Assembly: GCA_024636835.1 (NCBI GenBank)
Contig: JAGXGH010000085.1
Coordinates: forward strand, 24,298-88,297
Length of the DNA: 64,000 nt
Direction: 5' to 3'
Source: Verrucomicrobiales bacterium
GTDB lineage: Bacteria > Verrucomicrobiota > Verrucomicrobiia > Verrucomicrobiales > SLCJ01
Shown here piece after piece: positions 34,491 through 42,736 of this stretch. The translations under genes and the position numbers were made by a program. Under the pieces are notes generated by a model. That model had not been told where the DNA came from and ran no database searches. It worked only from the letters and a program-made list of their open reading frames with translations. Each line of letters begins with the position of its first letter. The first letter of the stretch is position 1.

Positions 34491-35042
34491 ATGGAATCGG
34501 CGATTGATCGGATATTGTTTTCGGAAGCGGAGATACGTGGGCGTTTGGATGAGTTGGGCGCAGTGATCACCGAGGACCTGCGCGGCAAGCAGTTGACAGC
34601 GGTTGTGATATTACATGGTGGAATGATTTTGATGGCGGATCTGCTGCGTCGGATTCAATTGCCCTTGAAAATGGACTCGCTAGCGGTGCAGAGCTACCAC
34701 GGAGGCACCGAGAGTTCGGGTGTGTTGACCTTCGGCAATGGAATGCCGGATGTGCGCGATCGGCACGTCTTGTTGCTCGACGATATTTTGGATACCGGGC
34801 GCACATTGGTAGGTGTGCGTGAGAAGTTGCTGACTGAGGGCGGTGCTGCGGGAGTGAGCAGTTGCGTGCTTTTGAGTAAGCGCAAGAACAGGGCGAAAGA
34901 GATCGAGCCCGACTACGTGGGGTTTGTCATGGACGATGAGTTTGTCGTCGGCTACGGGCTGGACTACGAGGGACGATTCCGGAATTTGCCCTTCATCGGT
35001 GTGCTGGATCCGTCCAAACTTGATGGGGAGGAGGGAGAATGA
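34491..35042 (+). CDS. hpt: Hypoxanthine phosphoribosyltransferase
   Basis: 183 residues from the ATG at 34491; an upstream ATG at 34392 adds an unlikely hydrophobic lead. The PRPP-binding motif is VLLLDDILDTGRTL, preceded by LTAVVILHGGMILMADLLRR and followed by VGYGLDYEGRFRNLPFIGVL, all typical of HPRT. It salvages hypoxanthine and guanine in the cytoplasm. Its stop overlaps the next start by four bases (ATGA), so the two genes are coupled. Confidence 0.92.
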   Translation: MESAIDRILFSEAEIRGRLDELGAVITEDLRGKQLTAVVILHGGMILMADLLRRIQLPLKMDSLAVQSYHGGTESSGVLTFGNGMPDVRDRHVLLLDDILDTGRTLVGVREKLLTEGGAAGVSSCVLLSKRKNRAKEIEPDYVGFVMDDEFVVGYGLDYEGRFRNLPFIGVLDPSKLDGEEGE

Positions 35043-35347
35043 AACTCGATGCAGAAGCACAACTGCGGCAGGAGGCCTGGGTCGGCGATGCTGTTTTAGC
35101 GCTGTTTACGCGTCGCTGGATCTTGGCGAGATTTGGCATGATGGACGGCGAACTGATGAACATGATTAGCTCGAATCACTTTCTCTCCCGCGTGGGGAAT
35201 CCGACAGCCGTCGAGGCGGAGATTGGACGTATCTTCGAAGCTGATGGCTTGGATGCAGCCTTCGCGTGGATTGACGAGAAGCTGATGAAGCACATGCACG
35301 ATCAGGTTAAGAAACACCGACCGAAATGGGTGTCGAAGCTTGGGTAA
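35039..35347 (+). CDS. Small RNase III-like domain protein
   Basis: 102 residues translated in overlap with hpt. The text EAWVGDAVLALFTRRWILAR resembles the EYVGDAVLEL signature of RNase III and Mini-III (MrnC) enzymes, with helices after it. No double-strand RNA-binding domain is present. It may process RNA, but the catalytic acidic set is only partly visible, so a non-catalytic relative is possible. Confidence 0.5.
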   Translation: MKLDAEAQLRQEAWVGDAVLALFTRRWILARFGMMDGELMNMISSNHFLSRVGNPTAVEAEIGRIFEADGLDAAFAWIDEKLMKHMHDQVKKHRPKWVSKLG

Positions 35348-35474
35348 GCTGAATTTTTGAACGCGAATTTAACGAATTTAACGAATTGATCGAATTGCCA
35401 GGAGATGAAAATTCGGATAATTAGCTAAATTCGCGGTTCAGCCTGTATTCGGCAATCTTGCTTGCACTGAGTGA

Positions 35475-36077
35475 TTACTTGTCGCGGGATCGGCGGTCGC
35501 GCATTGACTCCCAGAATTGACGGCGGCGTTCGCGCATTTGATCTTCGGTGAGTGAAGTTGTCTCGGTCTTATTTGCGGTTTGCTGAGGTTGCGCGTTGGC
35601 TTGTGGATTGACATTGGTGTTGTTTTGCTCCTTAGGCAGCACTTTTTGCGCCGCGCCTGCACTTGGTCCGACGACGAGTTTTTCATCGGAGAACTCGAGG
35701 GTGGAGCGCTGGCTACCGGAGGCAAGAATGACACTAGCTTGGTCGATTTTGTCGCGGTTTCTGACTTCAACCAGTGTGATCCCGTTTGTGGCCTCGCTGG
35801 CACGGACGTAGAGGACTTCTTCCGTAGAGGTGTCGACGAGACAGGCTACGTCTTCGCCTCCAAGTGACATGATGCCTTCAAGTTCAAGGTTTTCGGCGAA
35901 GCCCGGGCCTTCTTCCGGCGGCGGGGCGATTTCTTTCTCGGTGAATGGCGACTGTTCCCAGAGTGAGCGGTAAATATTGATACGTGGCTTCTCAGGGGGC
36001 ACGAAGGTATCAAAGTCTTCTTGCGCTTGGATGGCAGGAAGGGCGATGATTAGAGCGAAGAAATAAATAGATTTCAT
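35475..36077 (-). CDS. Secreted GspC/PilP-like protein
   Basis: 200 residues with signal peptide MKSIYFFALIIALPAIQAQ. Residues about 65-125 contain LELEGIMSLGGEDVACLVDT and LVEVRNRDKIDQASVILASG, the beta pattern of the HR domain in GspC/PilP. A Gln/Asn-rich linker and a basic C-terminal helix (MRERRRQFWESMRDRRSRDK) end the protein. It is divergent from the type II secretion operon (165-base gap). That operon lacks a GspC at its head, so this gene may fill the gap. The call is inference from pattern and place. Confidence 0.6.
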   Translation of the reverse strand: MKSIYFFALIIALPAIQAQEDFDTFVPPEKPRINIYRSLWEQSPFTEKEIAPPPEEGPGFAENLELEGIMSLGGEDVACLVDTSTEEVLYVRASEATNGITLVEVRNRDKIDQASVILASGSQRSTLEFSDEKLVVGPSAGAAQKVLPKEQNNTNVNPQANAQPQQTANKTETTSLTEDQMRERRRQFWESMRDRRSRDK

Positions 36078-36242
36078 GGAGATTTGGCGAAACTATTGGG
36101 TTGTGTCGGGGTTGAAAAGCGGATCGGTTGAGAATTGCCTATAATATGGGTAGTGGTCAATCCTATAAGCGAGCTTGGTAATCAACCTTGCTTAGTGGAA
36201 GATATGTTCACATGATATCACTTCCTTGTCGCTTTTTTATCC

Positions 36243-37976
36243 ATGCAGCCTAATCAACCCGCCGAATTACCAAATGTTGCAGAATTGCCTTCTATCGATG
36301 GTTCTTTGACCAGTTGGCGTGATGCCGCTCCCGCGCGGAGCACCGAAGACCGGTCGCCTAAAGAAGATGATCACGTCGCCCTGCAAGCAGTTGCGGACTC
36401 TTTGGGTTTCGAGTTTGAGCCCGAGCCGAAAGTTATCGATGAACACAAGGTGCGCTCGGCATTTCCCGCGAAGTTAGCGCTACGGTTTCGTGTCCTGCCG
36501 CTGGAGTTAACGGGTGGTGAAGATCCGGAAAGTGAAGAGGAAAAGAGCGAAGAAGAGTCTTCGCAACGCGAGTTGAGGTTGGCGACGTGTTCGCCATTGG
36601 ACCTGCTGGCTCGCCAGACGATTTCCGCGGAGTGGGAGGGGAAGATTCGCTGGGTGGTGAGCCCGATGAGGCGGATTTTACCGTCTTTACGTGAGCTTTA
36701 CGGGGTGGGTGCGGATACGTTCGAGCAAATTTTGGAAGGTCGCGACATCAGTGAGTTGGATTTGGAATCCCGCGATGACGCGAATCGGATCGACGATTCG
36801 GTGGATGAACAGGCATCGATCATTAAGTTTGTGAATCAGATTATCCGCGAGGCACTTGAACAGCGTGCGACGGATATTCACGTCGAGCCCTTGCGGAATA
36901 ATTTGCGGATTCGCTACCGGATTGATGGTCGGTTGATCGAAGTCGCGGTGCCGGATCAGATCAAGGCGCTGCAGTCGGCGGTGATCGCACGACTGAAGAT
37001 TATGTCGCGTTTGGATATTGCTGAGCGCCGATTGCCGCAGGACGGGCGGATTCACTTGGAGCTTGGTGGCAACAGCATCGACGTGCGTGTGGCGACGATT
37101 CCCACGGTCGAGGGCGAGAGCGTGAGTTTGCGTTTGTTGAACCAGGAACGCTTTAGTTTGCCGCGCTTGCAGATGTCTGCGCCGATCGAGGCGAAGATGC
37201 GGAGGCTGCTTGGTGTGTCGAATGGTATCGTGCTGGTCACCGGCCCGACGGGATCGGGTAAATCGACTACGCTGTATAGTTTCCTGAGTGAATTGAACCA
37301 TTCTGATCGTCGGATCGTGACGATTGAAGACCCGGTGGAGAACAAGCTCGAAGGGGTGATGCAGATGGCGGTGAAGCCGGAGATCGATTTCACCTTTGCC
37401 AGGGGGTTACGGAGTATTTTGCGAAGTGATCCGAACATCGTGATGATCGGAGAGATCCGCGATTTGGAAACGGCTGAGATCGCGATTCGTGCGTCGTTGA
37501 CGGGTCACTTGGTGTTTTCCACGCTGCACACGAACGACGCGATCGGCGGGGTGACGCGACTGCTCGACATGGGTGTTGAGCCGTTTTTGTTGTCGGCTTC
37601 GGTGCGCGCGTTCCTGGCGCAGCGACTGGTGAGGCGGCTGTGTCCCGAGTGCAAAATTCCATTGGCAGAAGCAATGCATGACGTCCCGGAAGTGGTGGGG
37701 ATTTCTCCCGAAGTGCTGGCCTCGGCTTATACGACAAAAGGATGTGAGGCGTGTCGCGGGACTGGATATTTTGGGCGCTTGGCGATTTTCGAAGTAGTGC
37801 CTCTGTCGCAGAAAATCCAAGACGTTATTGTGAGGGGGGGCGGTTATGCCGAGCTCGAGGCACAAGCAACCTTGGAAGGCTTCCGTGGGATGCGCGAATA
37901 TGGTTGGGAGAAAGTGATCGCGGGTGAGACCACGATTGCGGAAGTTCTCAGCGCGACATCGACGGATATGGGGTGA
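36243..37976 (+). CDS. gspE: Type II secretion ATPase
   Basis: 577 residues. The N-terminal GspE-N domain is followed by the ATPase: Walker A VTGPTGSGKSTTLYSF, Asp box VTIEDPVENKLEG, Walker B MIGEIRDLETAEIA, His box HLVFSTLHTNDAIG and arginine fingers. The zinc site is CPECKIPL plus CEACRGTGYFGR. Residues about 95-110 are acidic (EDPESEEEKSEEESSQRE). It is the first gene of the rightward operon. A TATAAT box at 36140-36145 in the upstream gap is a weak promoter candidate. It energises protein export at the cytoplasmic face. Confidence 0.93.
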   Translation: MQPNQPAELPNVAELPSIDGSLTSWRDAAPARSTEDRSPKEDDHVALQAVADSLGFEFEPEPKVIDEHKVRSAFPAKLALRFRVLPLELTGGEDPESEEEKSEEESSQRELRLATCSPLDLLARQTISAEWEGKIRWVVSPMRRILPSLRELYGVGADTFEQILEGRDISELDLESRDDANRIDDSVDEQASIIKFVNQIIREALEQRATDIHVEPLRNNLRIRYRIDGRLIEVAVPDQIKALQSAVIARLKIMSRLDIAERRLPQDGRIHLELGGNSIDVRVATIPTVEGESVSLRLLNQERFSLPRLQMSAPIEAKMRRLLGVSNGIVLVTGPTGSGKSTTLYSFLSELNHSDRRIVTIEDPVENKLEGVMQMAVKPEIDFTFARGLRSILRSDPNIVMIGEIRDLETAEIAIRASLTGHLVFSTLHTNDAIGGVTRLLDMGVEPFLLSASVRAFLAQRLVRRLCPECKIPLAEAMHDVPEVVGISPEVLASAYTTKGCEACRGTGYFGRLAIFEVVPLSQKIQDVIVRGGGYAELEAQATLEGFRGMREYGWEKVIAGETTIAEVLSATSTDMG

Positions 37977-38076
37977 GGGAAGAGGTTTTAGGATTTATGT
38001 TTTAGGTGATCTTATTGTGAATTCGGCTGACTTTTTCTATCTTATTGACCATTGTTCCATGACTATTGACTAACCC

Positions 38077-39396
38077 ATGCCAAGTTTTCTTTATGAAGCG
38101 ATTAGCCGTGATGGGGCTGCCATGAAAGGCAAGCTCGATGCACCCTCGCGTGCAGTGGCGATTCGCGAGTTGGGGCGGCGTGGGTTGACGGCGAAGGCAT
38201 TGAAACCCGCGGTGAATGGTGGTGTGGCAAAAGAGTCGGCTCCGCGTGCCAAGGAGAGTCCGAAGAAAAATGCGGAGAGGAAGCGGGCGAGGGCAAAGGC
38301 GAAGATTGATACCGAGGAGGACAGGGCAGTTCACGTTGACAATGGTGAGGAGACGAAGTTGAAGCCGGATCAGTTGATCTTGTTTACTGAGGATTTGGCG
38401 GATTTCTTGACGGCTGGATTGCCCTTGGAGCAGTCGCTTCATGCGATGGAGAACCAGCATGCATCGGGTGGGCTGCGTGTCGTTTGCGAGCGGCTGCGTT
38501 TGGCGATTACCGAGGGAACGAGCTTTGGCCGTGCCTTGGCGGTGGCGTCACCGAGTTTTGATGAGCTTTACTGCAACCTGGCGACGGCGGGTGAGGCGAG
38601 TGGTGCGTTGGCACCGATTTTGCGTCGTCAGTCTGAATATCTGTCACAGATGCGTGAGATGAAGCGGAAAGTGGTTTCGGCCTTGATCTATCCAGCGTTT
38701 CTGATTGTTGCAGGGGTGTTGGTTACAGCGCTGTTGATGTTTTACCTCATGCCCGAGATTACTTCCTTGCTTGAGGATTCGGGCAAGGAGCTGCCGTTGG
38801 GAACGCGATTATTGATGGGTTTCTCCGATTTTGTGGTGGGCAACTGGTGGTGGCTGACGCTTGGGTTTGTGGTGGTGGTGGCGCTGGTGATCGCGATTTG
38901 GAAGAATCCAGCCTACAAGAATGAGCGGGATAGTTTTCTACTGCAAATTCCGCTGATCAGTCGCTTGCAGCGCGCGGAGTTTAACCTGCTGTTCACCGAG
39001 ACTGTGGCCAACTTGATCGCCAATGGTCTGCCGCTACTTCGAGCGACGGAACTCACGCGTAATGCGACTACAAACCATGTTTTCCGCGATCAGTTGGACG
39101 AGGTGATCGAATGTCTTGCCGACGGTGCATCGCTCTCAGCCTCGATGCGCCGGGTGGGTGGGTTTACGCCCTCTCTGGTAGACGTGGCGGCGGTCGGTGA
39201 ATCGACCGGATCGTTGGAGAAAGCGTTGAAAAATGCGGCGCGAAGATTACGGCGTGACTTGGACGTTTTATTGGAGAGAATCAGTGCATTGATTCAGCCG
39301 GTGATTATTACTGTGATGGCTTTGGTCGTCGGCAGCGCTGTATATTTGATGATTACTGCAATTTTCCAAGCGATCTCATCCGTAAACGCGGGTTGA
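38077..39396 (+). CDS. gspF: Type II secretion inner-membrane protein
   Basis: 439 residues. Two GspF domains (about 105-225 and 305-430) and three membrane spans (near 205-230, 255-280, 405-430). Landmarks are LILFTEDLADFLTAGLPLEQ, GEASGALAPILRRQSEYLSQ and ESTGSLEKALKNAARRL. Residues 45-90 are a Lys/Arg/Glu-rich charged insertion (ARAKAKIDTEED). It is the platform that couples GspE to pseudopilus assembly. It starts about 100 bases after gspE. Confidence 0.93.
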   Translation: MPSFLYEAISRDGAAMKGKLDAPSRAVAIRELGRRGLTAKALKPAVNGGVAKESAPRAKESPKKNAERKRARAKAKIDTEEDRAVHVDNGEETKLKPDQLILFTEDLADFLTAGLPLEQSLHAMENQHASGGLRVVCERLRLAITEGTSFGRALAVASPSFDELYCNLATAGEASGALAPILRRQSEYLSQMREMKRKVVSALIYPAFLIVAGVLVTALLMFYLMPEITSLLEDSGKELPLGTRLLMGFSDFVVGNWWWLTLGFVVVVALVIAIWKNPAYKNERDSFLLQIPLISRLQRAEFNLLFTETVANLIANGLPLLRATELTRNATTNHVFRDQLDEVIECLADGASLSASMRRVGGFTPSLVDVAAVGESTGSLEKALKNAARRLRRDLDVLLERISALIQPVIITVMALVVGSAVYLMITAIFQAISSVNAG

Positions 39397-39423
39397 GGTA
39401 AAATACCAAAACCGAAAAACACT

Positions 39424-39861
39424 ATGAAAAATCCCTACACAATAACTCGGCGATCTGCGGCAAGCAGCGCGTTCACGTTGATCGAAATGCTGCTGGTGCT
39501 GGCCATTATCTCCATCCTTATCGGAGCGGGGATTTACCAGATGGGCGGTGCCAAAGACACGGCACGTAGAGAGGCCACACGGATAACGATCATTAAAATG
39601 AAGAGCAATATTCAGGAGTATGAACTGGCCACACGTGGCGGTCCTCCTTCTACTGAGCAAGGCTTGAAGGCTTTGGTATCCAAGCCTGGTGGTGTTCGAG
39701 TATGGCATCAGGTTCTCAAAGAGGTGCCAAAAGACCAATGGGGCAATGAGTTTCAGTATCGCCGTCCGGGTAAAGGGGGCAGCGAGTATGAGATTTTCTC
39801 ATCTGGTCCGGATGGGCAGATCGGAACTGACGACGATATTAGTAGCGAGCAGGACGAATAG
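39424..39861 (+). CDS. gspG: Type II secretion major pseudopilin
   Basis: 145 residues. The class III leader ends SSA before FTLIEMLLVLAIISILIGAG, so the residue before the cleavage point is Ala rather than the usual Gly. The globular domain has the GspG features PSTEQGLKALVSKPG, DQWGNEFQYRRPG and GPDGQIGTDDDI; the last belongs to the calcium-binding loop. It forms the pseudopilus fibre. The stop TAG overlaps the GTG of the next gene by one base. Confidence 0.93.
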   Translation: MKNPYTITRRSAASSAFTLIEMLLVLAIISILIGAGIYQMGGAKDTARREATRITIIKMKSNIQEYELATRGGPPSTEQGLKALVSKPGGVRVWHQVLKEVPKDQWGNEFQYRRPGKGGSEYEIFSSGPDGQIGTDDDISSEQDE

Positions 39862-40385
39862 TGTATCTATCGGATCCGAATGCTATGCGTGGAGTGCCAT
39901 ATCGAAATGATCAGCGAGCGGGTGGTTTCACCTTGCTTGAGATTATCATTGTGCTGGCTATTCTTGCAGTTGTTCTTGGATTTTCCGTTGGCTGGGTGGT
40001 GAACCGGCAGGGACAGGAAGTGGAGGCCGCTTATTCGGATGTGGATGCGACATTGCGCCATGCACGAGGTGGAACGATGGAGGCACATGGCCCGTGGGTG
40101 ATCACCTTTTCAGCGACATCCATTCAGGCTGTGCCGGCGAAACCTGTGGGCGGAGATCAGCGATTTCAGGCGCGTGCGGTGTCGTGGGATGATGGGACGC
40201 TGTTGGAGGTGTTCGACGATCAGATGGGCGAGTTTCGCGTTCCGGAAGATCCGATTCAATTGGTGGTGACGCATCGGGCGTTCTTGCCTGCGATGCAACT
40301 ACGCGTTCGGAATGAGGGGCGATGGGTGAGTGGTGTGATTGATCCGGTTTCGGGCGCATTGACGACGACGGGAGCGGATAACTAA
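39861..40385 (+). CDS. gspH: Type II secretion pseudopilin (GspH-like)
   Basis: 174 residues, starting with a GTG at 39861 that overlaps the gspG stop; an ATG at 39885 is an alternative. The leader ends in QRAGG before FTLLEIIIVLAILAVVLGFS. The globular part (AAYSDVDATLRHARGGTMEA) is beta-rich as in GspH. It belongs to the minor pseudopilin set of the operon and is followed after nine bases by the GspI-like gene. Confidence 0.8.
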   Translation: MYLSDPNAMRGVPYRNDQRAGGFTLLEIIIVLAILAVVLGFSVGWVVNRQGQEVEAAYSDVDATLRHARGGTMEAHGPWVITFSATSIQAVPAKPVGGDQRFQARAVSWDDGTLLEVFDDQMGEFRVPEDPIQLVVTHRAFLPAMQLRVRNEGRWVSGVIDPVSGALTTTGADN

Positions 40386-40394
40386 CTGATAAGT

Positions 40395-40853
40395 ATGAGG
40401 ATGAACAGCTATCGTAAATTGACGAGACGGGGCAGCGGCTACTTGCTGCTTGAGTCGCTTCTGGCGATGGCTGTTTTCGTTATAGCTGCAGGGGCGATGG
40501 TTGGCGCGGTAAATGATATGGCGAAGAGTTTTAAATCGGGCACGCAAGAAGTTGAGGTGTCGCGTTTGGTGGAGTCCTGTTTGGCGGAGGCGATGAGTGT
40601 GCCAACGGAGTGGATGACAGAAGATGGTTGGGAGGCGGAGCGTGATTTTGATGGACGGTTTACGGTGGTGACGCGGATTTTCCCCACGGAGTTGGTGAAT
40701 CAGGATGAGATCGTGCTCACTGGGTTTTTTAAGGTCGTGGTTGCGGTGAGTTCGAAGGAGACAGGGCGCGACTGGGTGGTGGAGTCGTTGCGTTATTTGC
40801 CGGAATTGGCGACGACGCAGGGTGACTCCGGTAGTCAGGGAGGTGGGCTATGA
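40395..40853 (+). CDS. gspI: Type II secretion minor pseudopilin (GspI-like)
   Basis: 152 residues. The leader ends in RRGSG before YLLLESLLAMAVFVIAAGAM: the +1 residue is Tyr rather than Phe or Met, while Glu at +5 is kept. The remaining domain includes LVESCLAEAMSVPTEWM and FFKVVVAVSSKE. Position (third pseudopilin after G and H) and size suggest GspI. Its stop overlaps the next start by four bases (ATGA), so translation is coupled to the GspJ-like gene. Confidence 0.7.
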   Translation: MRMNSYRKLTRRGSGYLLLESLLAMAVFVIAAGAMVGAVNDMAKSFKSGTQEVEVSRLVESCLAEAMSVPTEWMTEDGWEAERDFDGRFTVVTRIFPTELVNQDEIVLTGFFKVVVAVSSKETGRDWVVESLRYLPELATTQGDSGSQGGGL

Positions 40854-41722
40854 GAGTTGAAGAACATCAGATGCGTGGTGGCTTTACGCTGATCGAGGTT
40901 TTGCTCGGAATGGGAGTTGCGATTATGGTGATTGTTGGTGTGGTGGCGGTTTCAGTAGCGACGACGCGATTGACTGCTACGATTGCCGACGCCGAGACTG
41001 AGGCTCTCAGAGTGGATATGCTCGAGCAGATATTGCGCGATAATTTAGAACATCTTCCGCAGCAGGCGGCTTATATGTCTCTCGAACCTGAGACCGGTGA
41101 TGCCGGACGTGTGCTGGCGATTGAGAATGCGTTTGGTGCGTTTTCGCTCGGCAATTACGGGATGTCGGCGGACCGATATTTGTTCCGTACGGTGGCGGTG
41201 GATGGTGGTGTGCTGCTGCGTTTGGAATATTATCATAAGGATGACGAGGAGTTGTCGTGGTTTGAGGAGCCCTATCTTCCTGATCCGTCCAAGGCCTTGG
41301 CGTCGATCAACTTGATCGGTGGTTTGCGGTCGGTGAGCTGGTGGCAATTGATGGCGGCTGAGGAGGAGTGGATACCACTCGAATTGGTGGACCAGCAAAC
41401 GCAGCCAGCGGCGCTGAGATTGGATATGATTTTGACCGATGGCGAGGCGATGAGCTGGACCTTCCGCAATCCGATGTGGAAGTTAGATCAACAAGGCGGG
41501 TTGAGACGCGGTGGACAGGGCGATAATCAAGGTGGCGGCGGAGGTCGTGGCCGTGGTGGTCAAGGTGCCGACCAGGGCGGTGGCGGCCAAGGTCAGGGCG
41601 GTGGTAGGCCAGGGCGAGGTGGCGGACAATCGGGGCAAGGAGCCGATCAAGGCGGTCGTGGGGGACTACAGGTTCGCCCGCAGATTCCGAATGGTTCGGG
41701 TGGTCGAGGAGGTGGGCGATGA
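40850..41722 (+). CDS. gspJ: Minor pseudopilin (GspJ-like) with Gly/Gln/Arg-rich tail
   Basis: 290 residues. The leader ends MRGG before FTLIEVLLGMGVAIMVIVGV. Residues to about 215 form the GspJ-type beta domain (VLAIENAFGAFSLGNYGMSA, EELSWFEEPYLPDPSK). The last 70 residues are a low-complexity tail of repeated GGQ, GRGG and GADQGG units, not found in classical GspJ. It probably sits at the pseudopilus tip with I and K; the tail may extend into the periplasm or contact cargo. The tail is DNA-repeat-like and could vary in length between strains. Confidence 0.75.
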   Translation: MRVEEHQMRGGFTLIEVLLGMGVAIMVIVGVVAVSVATTRLTATIADAETEALRVDMLEQILRDNLEHLPQQAAYMSLEPETGDAGRVLAIENAFGAFSLGNYGMSADRYLFRTVAVDGGVLLRLEYYHKDDEELSWFEEPYLPDPSKALASINLIGGLRSVSWWQLMAAEEEWIPLELVDQQTQPAALRLDMILTDGEAMSWTFRNPMWKLDQQGGLRRGGQGDNQGGGGGRGRGGQGADQGGGGQGQGGGRPGRGGGQSGQGADQGGRGGLQVRPQIPNGSGGRGGGR

Positions 41723-42636
41723 GAGTTCCGGGCCGTAGAGTGATTTTTTCTCGTCGAGGGAGCGCTTTGATGGCGGTTTTTTGGCTGGTGTTGGTGATCG
41801 GTGCTGCGGTGGTGATGGCAGCGAAGATGCTCAATGTCACGCAGAAGTCGATGGCGGTGCGCGTCGGGCAAACGGATGCCTTGGCGTTTGCGTGGACTGG
41901 TGCGTCGATTGCGATGCATCCTGAAGTGACTCGTGACGACCCGATGTTGCGCACGATGAACTGGGAAACGACCTTGCAATCAGAAGACACGCGGATCAAC
42001 CCAATGGCTGTATTGGAAGGTGGTGATCGCGAGTTATTGGTATCGTTGTTTACCGGCTGGGGTGTCGATGAGGATGCGGCGGAGTCTATTGTTGATTCGA
42101 TTCAGGATTGGGTGGATGAAGATGATTTACCGAGTGCGAATGGCGCGGAGATGGATTTTTACGAGGGGATGGGGCGTAGAGGACAGCCCTTGAACCGTTC
42201 GTTTGCGCATCTCGATGAAATGGCGGCGGTGCGTGGGATGGAGTTGGTGGCTCAGGTGAAGCCGGACTGGCGCGATTGGTTCAGCGTTTATAGTTCGGGG
42301 CAAATCAACATTGCAGAGGCGGATGCGGAAATTATTGTGGAGGTCGGTGGGTTTGCGCTCGAAGACGTGCAGACGTTCATTTCCGAGCGCAATGGTGAGG
42401 ATGGTGTAGCGGGAACCGAGGATGATGTGCAGTTTGGCTCGGCTCGCGAAGCGGTGGCGACGGTTGGTCCGTCGATTTACCCTCTGGATATTGTGGAGAG
42501 TAGATTTTCTGTGCGCGGAAGCATGGTGCGTATTCAAAGTACCGGCGTTTCGGGGCCGGCTCGAATTTCGTTAGAATTGGTGGTGGCACGCCAGCAAGGT
42601 CAGGCTACAATTATCGCGGAACTTTCTGACGGATGA
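41719..42636 (+). CDS. gspK: Minor pseudopilin GspK
   Basis: 305 residues overlapping the previous gene by four bases. The leader RRGS precedes ALMAVFWLVLVIGAAVVMAA, without a clear Glu at +5, which is normal for GspK. The large alpha domain is seen in ESIVDSIQDWVDEDDLPSAN and GQINIAEADAEIIVEVGG. GspK caps the pseudopilus tip with I and J. A 100-base gap follows before the GspL-like gene. Confidence 0.82.
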   Translation: MRVPGRRVIFSRRGSALMAVFWLVLVIGAAVVMAAKMLNVTQKSMAVRVGQTDALAFAWTGASIAMHPEVTRDDPMLRTMNWETTLQSEDTRINPMAVLEGGDRELLVSLFTGWGVDEDAAESIVDSIQDWVDEDDLPSANGAEMDFYEGMGRRGQPLNRSFAHLDEMAAVRGMELVAQVKPDWRDWFSVYSSGQINIAEADAEIIVEVGGFALEDVQTFISERNGEDGVAGTEDDVQFGSAREAVATVGPSIYPLDIVESRFSVRGSMVRIQSTGVSGPARISLELVVARQQGQATIIAELSDG

Positions 42637-42736
42637 AGAGTTAAACCTATGATAGGTATTTAAATCTTTTCATTATCAGGCGTGGCGCGTATTTCATGAC
42701 GCTGTAGTTTATATTTTCAGCGTATTTCAAGGCTCA

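Noticed and set aside
36112..36145. TTGAAA and TATAAT before gspE as a full sigma-70 promoter
   Set aside because: The spacer is 22 bases, too long; kept only as a weak -10 candidate in the gspE entry.
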